Positions 26,163-33,665 of a stretch of DNA of 64,000 nt are shown here, piece after piece. Source of the DNA: Nocardioides guangzhouensis (GTDB taxonomy: Bacteria; Actinomycetota; Actinomycetes; Propionibacteriales; Nocardioidaceae); NCBI RefSeq assembly GCF_004519545.1, contig NZ_SDKM01000002.1:62001-126000 (forward strand). Reading direction: 5' to 3'. A model generated the notes under the pieces. It had not been told where the DNA came from and searched no databases. It saw only the letters and a list, made by a program, of their open reading frames with translations. The position numbers and the translations under genes were made by a program. Positions within the stretch are counted from its first letter, which is position 1. Each line of letters begins with the position of its first letter.

Positions 26163-29100
26163 GTGGCTGACACCCATGTCGGGGCCCCGGGGACCGTGCC
26201 TGACCTGCTGAGGTCCGGGCACGCCGCCCCACCACGCACGCTGGTGGACATCTTCCGCCGGGTGGTGCGCGAGCACGCGGACGACCACGCCCTCGACAAC
26301 GGAGCCGAGGTCCTCACGTACGCCGAGTTCGCGGAGGCGGCGGACGAGGTCGCGGACAGCCTGCGCGAGATCGGGGTCGCCCGTGGTGACCGGGTCGGCG
26401 TGCGCATCAAGTCCGGGACGCTCGACCTGTACGTCGGGATCATGGGCGTGCTGCTCGCCGGCGCGGCGTACGTGCCGGTGGACGCCGACGACCCGGACGA
26501 GCGCGCCCGTCTGGTGTTCGACGAGGCCGACGTCGCCGCGATCCTCGGCAACGGGCTCCGGCTCACCCCGCGCCGGCCGGGTCGCGATCCCGTCCCGGCC
26601 GTGGAGGTCCGTCCCGGCGACGACGCCTGGATCATCTTCACCTCCGGCTCGACCGGCACCCCCAAGGGGGTCGCGGTCTCGCACCGGTCGGCGGCGGCCT
26701 TCGTCGATGCCGAGTCCCGGATGTTCCTCCAGGACGCGCCGCTCGGCGAGGAGGACCGGGTGATGGCCGGGCTCTCGGTGGCGTTCGACGCCTCGTGCGA
26801 GGAGATGTGGCTGGCCTGGGGGCATGGCGGCTGCCTGGTGCCGGCCCCGCGCTCCCTCGTGCGCAGCGGCGTCGACGTGGGTCCGTGGATCGTGGCCAAC
26901 GAGATCACCGTCGTCTCCACCGTGCCGACGCTCGTGTCCCTCTGGCCGAGCGAGGCGCTCGACCGGGTGCGGCTACTCATCATGGGTGGTGAGGCCTGCC
27001 CACCGGAGATCGGGTCCCGGCTGGCGCGCCCGGGGCGCGAGCTGTGGAACACCTACGGCCCGACGGAGGCCACCGTCGTTGCCTGCGGCGCCCCGCTGGG
27101 TGCCGACGGGCCGGTGCGCATCGGGCTCCCCCTGGACGGGTGGGACCTGGCGGTCGTCGACGGGAACGGCGTCCCGGTGCCGGAGGGCCAGCCCGGCGAG
27201 CTGATCATCGGCGGGGTCGGACTGGCGCGCTACCTCGACCCGGCCAAGGACGCGGAGAAGTACGCCGCGATGCCGACGCTGGGCTGGGACCGGGCCTACC
27301 GGAGCGGTGACATCGTCCGGTTCGACGGGCAGGGTCTGGTCTTCGCCGGCCGTGCGGACGACCAGATCAAGCTGGGCGGGAGACGCATCGAGCTCGGCGA
27401 GATCGACAGCGCCCTGCTCGCGCTGCCCGGCGTGGCAGGGGCGGCGGCGGCCGTGCGCACGAGCAAGGCCGGGAACCAGATCCTGGTCGGCTACATCTCC
27501 ACCTCCGACGGGTTCGACCAGGCGGCCGCGACCGAACGGCTGCGCCGGGACCTGCCGGCCGCGCTGGTCCCGCGCCTGGCCCAGGTCGACGACCTCCCGA
27601 CGCGCACCAGCGGCAAGATCGACCGCGACGCGCTGCCCTGGCCGGTGCCGGGAAGCGGCCCGAAGCCCGGCGAGGAGTCCGGCGAGGCACTGGCGGGTCT
27701 CTCCGACAGCGAACGCCAGGTGGTCGACCACTGGCTGGAGGTGCTCGGGGCGGTCGTGACCGCACCGTCCGACGACTTCTTCGACCTCGGTGGCGGCAGC
27801 CTCACCGCGGCACAGCTGGTGTCCCGCCTGCGGATGTCGCACCCCGACATCACCGTCGCCGACATCTACGAGAACCCGACGGTCCGGGCACTGGCGGGCC
27901 TGCTGGACTCGATGGACCGTCCCGTGACCACGGTCGACCGGAAGGTGCGGCCGACGCCGTGGGACACGCAGCTGGGGCAGGTCGTGCTCACCGTGCCGCT
28001 CCGGATGCTGTCCGGGCTGCGCTGGACGACGTACGTGCTCGCGACCAGCAACATCCTGGCCGCCGCCGGTGCCACGTGGGCGCCGACGGTGTCCTGGGTC
28101 TGGCCCGTCCTCGGCTGGGTCCTGCTCGTCCTGCCGCCGGGCCGGATGGCCCTGACCGCGCTCGGCGCCCGGCTGCTGACCCGCGGCATCCGGCCCGGTG
28201 ACCACCCACGCGGCGGGACGGTCCACCTGCGCGTGTGGCTCGCGGAGCGTCTGGCCGACGAGCTCGGCGCCGCGAACCTCGCCGGCGCCGCCTGGATGCC
28301 GCTCTACGCACGAGCCCTCGGCGCCAGGGTCGGGCGCGACGTCGACCTGCACTCGCTCCCGCCGGTCACCGGCATGCTGCGGCTGGGGAGAGGATGCTCG
28401 GTCGAGCCCGAGGTGGACCTCGCCGGCCACTGGGTCGACGGCGACGTCCTGCGGGTCGGTCCGATCACGATCGGCGCCGGCGCCCGCGTCGGGACCCGCA
28501 GCACTCTCGGTCCCGGGGCGAGCCTGGGGAGAGGCTCCGAGGTGGCCCCCGGCTCGGCGGTCCTCGGCACGGTGCCGCAGGGAGCGTTCTGGTCGGGTTC
28601 GCCGGCCGAGCCGGTCTCCCGGACGGCACGGGGGCCGTGGTCGCCGAAGCGACCGGCGCGCAGGCCGCGGTGGACCACGGCGTACGCCGTCCTGAGCATC
28701 GCCGTCTCGCTCCTGCCCCTCCTGTCCGGCCTCGTGGCCGCGCTGGTGCTCTGGCGGCCCGTCGTCGACGCCGACTCGCTCCGCGAGGCGTGGCTGACCG
28801 GCCTGGCCTGGCTGCCGCTCGCGGTCGTCCTCGGGTACCTCACCCTCGGCCTGCTCGTGCTCGCCACCGTCCGGCTGCTGGGCGTCGGCCTCGAGCCCGG
28901 GCACTACCCGATCCACAGCCGTCTGGCCTGGCAGGCCTGGGGAACCATGCGCGTGCTCGACGAGGCCCGCACCTGGCTGTTCCCCCTCTACGCCAGCACC
29001 CTGACCCCGGCGTGGCTGCGCGCGCTCGGTGCCCGGGTCGGCTCGCACGTCGAGGCCTCGACCGTGCTCCTGATCCCGAAGCTGACCTCGGTGGGCGACC

Positions 29101-30077
29101 AGTCGTTCCTTGCCGACGACACCCTGATCGGGAGCTATGAGCTCGGCGGCGGGTGGCTCCGCGTGGAGCGGGTCAAGATCGGCAAGCGTGCGTTCGTCGG
29201 GAACTCGGGCATGGCCGCGCCCGGCCGCAAGGTGCCCAAGGAGTCGCTGGTCGCGGTGCTGTCCGCGGCGCCGAGGCGGAAGTCCGCCAAGGCCGGTGCC
29301 TCGTGGCTCGGAAGCCCGCCGGTGCCGCTCCGGAGGGCGGCCGAGGGCGCCGACGACAGCCGCACCTACCAGCCGGCCCGTCGGCTGCAGGTCGCCCGGG
29401 CCCTGGTCGAGGCCTGTCGCGTGATCCCCCTGGTGGTCGGCGCCGCGATCGCGTGGACCGCGGCCGCGGCGATCCTGGGGCTGGCGGACGCAGCCGGTGG
29501 CGCCGTCGCCGCGGTCCTGGCCGGTCCGGTCCTGCTCGCCGCCGGCGCGGTCGCGGCGCTGGTCACGGTGCTCGCGAAGTGGCTGCTGGTCGGCCGGATC
29601 GCTGCCATCGAGCACCCCTTGTGGAGCTCCTTCGTCTGGCGCAACGAGCTGGTCGACAACTTCGTCGAGGTGGTCGCCGCACCGTGGTTCGCCCGGGCGG
29701 CGACCGGGACGGCGGTGCTCAACCTGTGGCTGCGGATGCTCGGGGTCCGGGTGGGCCGTGGCGTGTGGTGCGAGACGTACTGGCTGCCCGAGTCCGACCA
29801 GGTGCGGCTCGACGACGGCGCGACGGTCAACCGGGGGTGCGTGGTGCAGACCCACCTGTTCCACGACCGGGTGCTCAGCATCGACTCCGTCACCTTGCGG
29901 CGGGGCGCCACGCTGGGCGCCAACAGCGTCGTTCTGCCTGCCTCGCGGATCGGGCGCCACGCTACTGTGGGCCCCGTGTCACTGGTGATGAGAGGCGAGT
30001 CGGTCCCCGACAAGACCTGCTGGATCGGCAACCCGATCGGTCCCTGGGTGGACGCTCCCGACCACGGCACCGCATGA
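26163..30077 (+). CDS. Pls/PosA-family non-ribosomal peptide synthetase (A-PCP-membrane C-like domains)
   Basis: 1304 residues. The adenylation domain (~20-500) shows TSGSTGTPKG, AFDASCEEMW, NTYGPTEATV, YRSGD and a lysine motif TRTSGKIDRDAL. A carrier domain has FDLGGGSLTA with Ser546 as the phosphopantetheine site. After this come about six membrane segments alternating with three left-handed-helix (hexapeptide) domains near 700-815, 930-1050 and 1190-1300. This is the layout of epsilon-poly-lysine synthetase, where the membrane part forms isopeptide chains. The substrate was not predicted. GTG 26163 has GACACT 6 nt upstream. The stop codon overlaps the M1 gene (ATGA). Confidence 0.88.
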   Translation: MADTHVGAPGTVPDLLRSGHAAPPRTLVDIFRRVVREHADDHALDNGAEVLTYAEFAEAADEVADSLREIGVARGDRVGVRIKSGTLDLYVGIMGVLLAGAAYVPVDADDPDERARLVFDEADVAAILGNGLRLTPRRPGRDPVPAVEVRPGDDAWIIFTSGSTGTPKGVAVSHRSAAAFVDAESRMFLQDAPLGEEDRVMAGLSVAFDASCEEMWLAWGHGGCLVPAPRSLVRSGVDVGPWIVANEITVVSTVPTLVSLWPSEALDRVRLLIMGGEACPPEIGSRLARPGRELWNTYGPTEATVVACGAPLGADGPVRIGLPLDGWDLAVVDGNGVPVPEGQPGELIIGGVGLARYLDPAKDAEKYAAMPTLGWDRAYRSGDIVRFDGQGLVFAGRADDQIKLGGRRIELGEIDSALLALPGVAGAAAAVRTSKAGNQILVGYISTSDGFDQAAATERLRRDLPAALVPRLAQVDDLPTRTSGKIDRDALPWPVPGSGPKPGEESGEALAGLSDSERQVVDHWLEVLGAVVTAPSDDFFDLGGGSLTAAQLVSRLRMSHPDITVADIYENPTVRALAGLLDSMDRPVTTVDRKVRPTPWDTQLGQVVLTVPLRMLSGLRWTTYVLATSNILAAAGATWAPTVSWVWPVLGWVLLVLPPGRMALTALGARLLTRGIRPGDHPRGGTVHLRVWLAERLADELGAANLAGAAWMPLYARALGARVGRDVDLHSLPPVTGMLRLGRGCSVEPEVDLAGHWVDGDVLRVGPITIGAGARVGTRSTLGPGASLGRGSEVAPGSAVLGTVPQGAFWSGSPAEPVSRTARGPWSPKRPARRPRWTTAYAVLSIAVSLLPLLSGLVAALVLWRPVVDADSLREAWLTGLAWLPLAVVLGYLTLGLLVLATVRLLGVGLEPGHYPIHSRLAWQAWGTMRVLDEARTWLFPLYASTLTPAWLRALGARVGSHVEASTVLLIPKLTSVGDQSFLADDTLIGSYELGGGWLRVERVKIGKRAFVGNSGMAAPGRKVPKESLVAVLSAAPRRKSAKAGASWLGSPPVPLRRAAEGADDSRTYQPARRLQVARALVEACRVIPLVVGAAIAWTAAAAILGLADAAGGAVAAVLAGPVLLAAGAVAALVTVLAKWLLVGRIAAIEHPLWSSFVWRNELVDNFVEVVAAPWFARAATGTAVLNLWLRMLGVRVGRGVWCETYWLPESDQVRLDDGATVNRGCVVQTHLFHDRVLSIDSVTLRRGATLGANSVVLPASRIGRHATVGPVSLVMRGESVPDKTCWIGNPIGPWVDAPDHGTA

Positions 30078-31390
30078 CCCTGATCCGCAGCGGCGCCGAC
30101 TCCTACGTCTCGGCACACGGTGACACGTCGTACGGCGTCGAGCACTACGACCTCGCCCTGACCTACGCCCTCCGCCGGAACCACCTCGACGCCCGCGCCA
30201 CGCTCACGGTCGTCGCCCACGAACCGCTCCAGCGGATCGACCTGGACCTGCAGCACCTGCACGTCGACAAGGTCCTCGTCGACGGACGGCCCGCGAAGCA
30301 CTCGCACCTGCGCGGCCGGCTGTCCGTGCGGCTCCTCCACGAGCTCCCCGCGGGGGGTCGCGTCGAGGTCGTGGTGCTGTACTCCGGGAACCCGAAGCCG
30401 ATCCGCAAGCGCCACCTCGGCACCGCCGGGTGGGAGGAGCTCGAGGACGGGGTCATCGTGGCCGGGCAGCCGCACGGCGCTCCGTCGTGGTTCCCCTGCA
30501 ACGACCGGCCGAGCGACAAGGCCAGCTACTTCATCGAGGTCACCACGTCGAGCGACTACGTGGTGGTCGCCAACGGTGAGCTGGCGGCCTCGACCCGGCA
30601 CGGCCGGACGACGACCTGGGCCTACCGCCAGGACGAGCCGATGGCGCCCTACCTCGCGACGGTCCAGATCGGGAAGTACGAGGTGCAGGAGGTCGACGGA
30701 GCCCCGGTGCCGACCCGGCTGGTGGCGCCGCGACGCCTGCGTGAACGGCTCGACGACGCGTTCGGTCGCCAGGCCGACATGATCGCGACGTTCGAGAAGC
30801 TCTTCGGTCCCTACCCGTTCAGCGGGTACACCGTGGTCGTCACGGACGACGACCTCGAGATCCCGCTGGAGTCCCAGAGCCTGTCCACCTTCGGCGCCAA
30901 CCTCGTCCGGTCCGACTGGGGTGCCGTGCGGCTCGTGGCGCACGAGCTCAGCCACCAGTGGTTCGGGAACTGCCTCACGGCCACGTCCTGGAAGGACATC
31001 TGGCTGCACGAGGGGTTCGCCTGCTACAGCGAGTGGCTCTGGTCCGAGGAGTGCGGGGAGGACACCACCCACGAGCGGGCGGTCGCCCACTGGGAGAAGC
31101 TGTCGGACCTTCCGCAGGACCTGCAGCTCTCCGACCCGGGACCGGACCTGATGTTCGACGACCGGGTCTACAAGCGCGGAGCCCTGTGCCTGCACGCGCT
31201 CCGGCTCACCGTCGGTGACGAGACGTTCTTCGACGTCCTGCGCGGGTGGGTGGCCGAGCACCGCAACGGCGGGGTCGAGACCGCCGACTTCACCTCGTTC
31301 GTGGAGGCCCGGGCGGGCGGTGGCGTCCGGGCACTGTTCAGGGCCTGGCTGGACGAGCTGGAGCTGCCGCCGCTGCCTCCACGCAGGTGA
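30074..31390 (+). CDS. M1-family metallopeptidase
   Basis: 438 residues, shorter than aminopeptidase N because the C-terminal domains are absent. The beta-sandwich N-terminal domain is followed by HELSHQWFGN and Glu 18 residues later (WLHEGFACYSEW), the zinc site. The usual GAMEN exopeptidase motif is replaced by LEIPLESQSLS, so specificity is probably altered. There is no signal peptide. ATG 30074 overlaps the NRPS stop codon, implying coupled translation and perhaps processing of the same product. The 3' end overlaps the convergent transferase gene by 53 bp. Confidence 0.88.
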   Translation: MTLIRSGADSYVSAHGDTSYGVEHYDLALTYALRRNHLDARATLTVVAHEPLQRIDLDLQHLHVDKVLVDGRPAKHSHLRGRLSVRLLHELPAGGRVEVVVLYSGNPKPIRKRHLGTAGWEELEDGVIVAGQPHGAPSWFPCNDRPSDKASYFIEVTTSSDYVVVANGELAASTRHGRTTTWAYRQDEPMAPYLATVQIGKYEVQEVDGAPVPTRLVAPRRLRERLDDAFGRQADMIATFEKLFGPYPFSGYTVVVTDDDLEIPLESQSLSTFGANLVRSDWGAVRLVAHELSHQWFGNCLTATSWKDIWLHEGFACYSEWLWSEECGEDTTHERAVAHWEKLSDLPQDLQLSDPGPDLMFDDRVYKRGALCLHALRLTVGDETFFDVLRGWVAEHRNGGVETADFTSFVEARAGGGVRALFRAWLDELELPPLPPRR

Positions 31391-31967
31391 CCCGGGGCGG
31401 CGCCGCGGAGACCACGGCCACGCAGCCGACGAGCGGGGGTGGGACCTCGAGGTCGGCCAGCTGTACGTCGCCCGCCCCGGGCACGCCGTCGAGGATGCGC
31501 GGCGGACCGTCCGGCGCACTGGCCCGCACCCGGTCCGGGGGCATGTCGAGTCCGAGCCCCAGCGCCTTCAGGTAGGCCTCCTTGCGGGTCCACACGATCG
31601 CCCGCTGCCGGATCGTGCGGGGTCGGAGTTCGTCCGGGTGCAGGGCCACCTGGTCGAAGCCGTCGAACCGGGCGTTCTCGGGACTCTCGATGTCGACGCC
31701 GACCGGAGCGCCGTCGGACACAGCGACGGCCAGCACCCCCGCGGACCGGCTGATGCTGATCCCCTGCGGCAGGTCGGCCCCCCGGCGACGGAGGCGCGGC
31801 TGACCGTGGTCGTCGCCCCCGCAGCGACGGCACGACCGGACCACCTCGATGCCAGCGGGGTCGCACCCGATCGACCGGAGACAGGCCGTGAGCGACTCGA
31901 GCACCGACCGGTCGCCGCCCCGGGACCAGGCGACGGCGACGCGGGGTCGGCCCGTCACCTCGCCCAT
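31338..31967 (-). CDS. 4'-phosphopantetheinyl transferase (Sfp type)
   Basis: 209 residues. Family motifs are CRRCGGDDHGQPRL, VGVDIES (metal-binding Asp-x-Glu) and WTRKEAYLKALGLGL. It transfers phosphopantetheine from CoA to carrier-protein serine, and the NRPS at 26163 is the obvious partner. ATG 31967 lies inside the end of the CHAD gene (13-bp overlap), so the two form an operon on the minus strand. The stop codon lies within the 3' end of the opposing M1 gene, a 53-bp antisense overlap. Confidence 0.9.
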   Translation of the reverse strand: MGEVTGRPRVAVAWSRGGDRSVLESLTACLRSIGCDPAGIEVVRSCRRCGGDDHGQPRLRRRGADLPQGISISRSAGVLAVAVSDGAPVGVDIESPENARFDGFDQVALHPDELRPRTIRQRAIVWTRKEAYLKALGLGLDMPPDRVRASAPDGPPRILDGVPGAGDVQLADLEVPPPLVGCVAVVSAAPPRVTCVEAAAAAPARPARP

Positions 31968-33463
31968 CCCGAGAGCTTCCGGGGGCGGTGCCGCGTCCAG
32001 GCGCGAGGCACCTCGCTCGCGATGCGCAAGCCGGCCTGCTCCTCGACCAGGTCGACGCGCCCGAGGGCGAACGCCACGCGCCCGTCGGTCCCCGGGGCCG
32101 CAGCCTCCTCCCGCACCACCTCGCTGGTCATCGCCGCGTCGTGGTGCTCGCCGAGGTGCTGCTGGAACTGCTTCATCGACCGGGCCAGCCTCCTGGCGTG
32201 CTTGCCGTACACGGGCCGGCACGCCTCCGCGGTGTAGCGGACGCGCTTGGCGGCCTTGCGTGCCTGGTGGAGCCGGTGCGCGAAGTCGGGGTCGCCGGAC
32301 GCGGGGAGTCGCGTCATCCTCTTCCCGAGCCGGGCGACGTCGTCGCGCAGCAGGTCCGGGACCACGTCGCGGACCCGCTTGCGTGCCCGCTTCCGCCACG
32401 GTGGAGCGTCGGCCACCTCGGCCAGGCGCTCCAGCATCTCGACGTACCGCGGGGACTCCATCGCCGCGAGCACGAAGCGCTGTGCCTCGTCGTGGCGGCG
32501 ACGCATCGACTGGTGCACGACGCGAACCGCCATCGGTGAACGCACCTCGCCCGGCTGCTCGTCCAGGCGCGTGAGCAAGCGGGCCAGCACGACCTCGGCG
32601 TCCCGCACCTCTCCGAGCAGGTCGTTCACCCACTTCAGCTCCGACCGCAGCGCGTCCACGTCTTCGGCGTCGAGCACGCTCTCGAAGCTGGCCAGCAGGC
32701 TACGGATCCGCCGGAAGGTGACCCGGAGCTGATGGACGGCGCCCGGCAGGTCCCGGCGTACGGCGACATCGCGTTCCGGGACCTGGGCGACCAGCCCGAC
32801 CAGCTGGCCCTGCACCAGCTCGGACGTCGGGCTGCCCCGCCGCACCCGCCGGCGGCCCGGTTCGCGCCGCACCACGGGGGGCGTTCCGAGGATCACCGCC
32901 AGTCCGTGGGCGCCCGTGGCCGGGCCCGCGCCGGCCTCACCGAGCTGTCGTGCCAGGGCCGCGAGGAGCTCGTCATCGGCGTCCCCCGGCCGCACCGTCC
33001 ACTCCCTCCAGCGGGCGCTCTCGTGCCCGTCCACGAGGACTTCGGCGACCACGTCGTCGTCGACGACCTCGGTGAGCACCCGGCGCTCGACCCCGCCGAC
33101 GACCTGCCGGCTCCGGCGCACGGTCCGGACCCGGCAGACGGGCTGCAGCACCCGGTTCCCCGCGAACGCCGTCACCGCTCCACGCAGCTCCCTGGGAGCG
33201 GTGTGCGTCGACCGGGCCAGCGGCACGCGGACGTCCAGGTCCTCCCCGGACATGGGCACCGTCAGGAACCAACCGGGTTCGCCTCCGCCCTCCCGGCGGC
33301 AGAGCACCACGCCGGCCGCGGTGAGCTCGAGCGACACCGTGTCGAAGTAGACGGTGTCCCACTCGTCCACGGCACCGTCCACGGTGCCCGTCGATCCGGG
33401 CAGTCCCTCCAGCGCCGGCAGGCCCGCGGTCGCGTCGTACCGCATCTCGATCGTGCGCGCCAT
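31955..33463 (-). CDS. CYTH-CHAD-domain protein
   Basis: 502 residues. A degenerate CYTH-like N-terminal region (VYFDTVSLELTAAGVVLCRR, to about 190) is followed by a CHAD domain (~215-490): VHQLRVTFRRIRSLLASFE, then HQARKAAKRVRYTAEACRPV, with the spaced conserved His/Arg/Lys residues that bind polyphosphate. CYTH-CHAD proteins are linked to polyphosphate or phosphate metabolism. ATG 33463 is preceded by TAGACG and 6 nt, so it may be leaderless. It is the first gene of the pair with the phosphopantetheinyl transferase. Confidence 0.85.
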   Translation of the reverse strand: MARTIEMRYDATAGLPALEGLPGSTGTVDGAVDEWDTVYFDTVSLELTAAGVVLCRREGGGEPGWFLTVPMSGEDLDVRVPLARSTHTAPRELRGAVTAFAGNRVLQPVCRVRTVRRSRQVVGGVERRVLTEVVDDDVVAEVLVDGHESARWREWTVRPGDADDELLAALARQLGEAGAGPATGAHGLAVILGTPPVVRREPGRRRVRRGSPTSELVQGQLVGLVAQVPERDVAVRRDLPGAVHQLRVTFRRIRSLLASFESVLDAEDVDALRSELKWVNDLLGEVRDAEVVLARLLTRLDEQPGEVRSPMAVRVVHQSMRRRHDEAQRFVLAAMESPRYVEMLERLAEVADAPPWRKRARKRVRDVVPDLLRDDVARLGKRMTRLPASGDPDFAHRLHQARKAAKRVRYTAEACRPVYGKHARRLARSMKQFQQHLGEHHDAAMTSEVVREEAAAPGTDGRVAFALGRVDLVEEQAGLRIASEVPRAWTRHRPRKLSGWAR

Positions 33464-33561
33464 CGCCTACGTCTACCGCACGAAGGTGAACGGCGCCGCT
33501 GGACCATGACGACCCCGGATCAGCGCCATGGCCCACGTGGCCGCTCGACCCCCAGAGCGCG

Positions 33562-33592
33562 TTGACGACCACGCCCCTCCTGTGGGCAAGAT
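33562..33592 (+). promoter_or_regulatory. Candidate promoter of the MMPL-YhgE operon
   Basis: TTGACG at 33562-33567 and CAAGAT at 33587-33592 are 19 bp apart, about 75 bp upstream of ATG 33666. The -10 match is weak. The 203-bp gap holds no gene. Confidence 0.3.
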
Positions 33593-33665
33593 CGTGACCG
33601 CATGCCGCTGTGAGACCTGCCCGACGGCGTCTCGGGGGCCCGACGGCCGAGGGAGGGGCTGTCGC

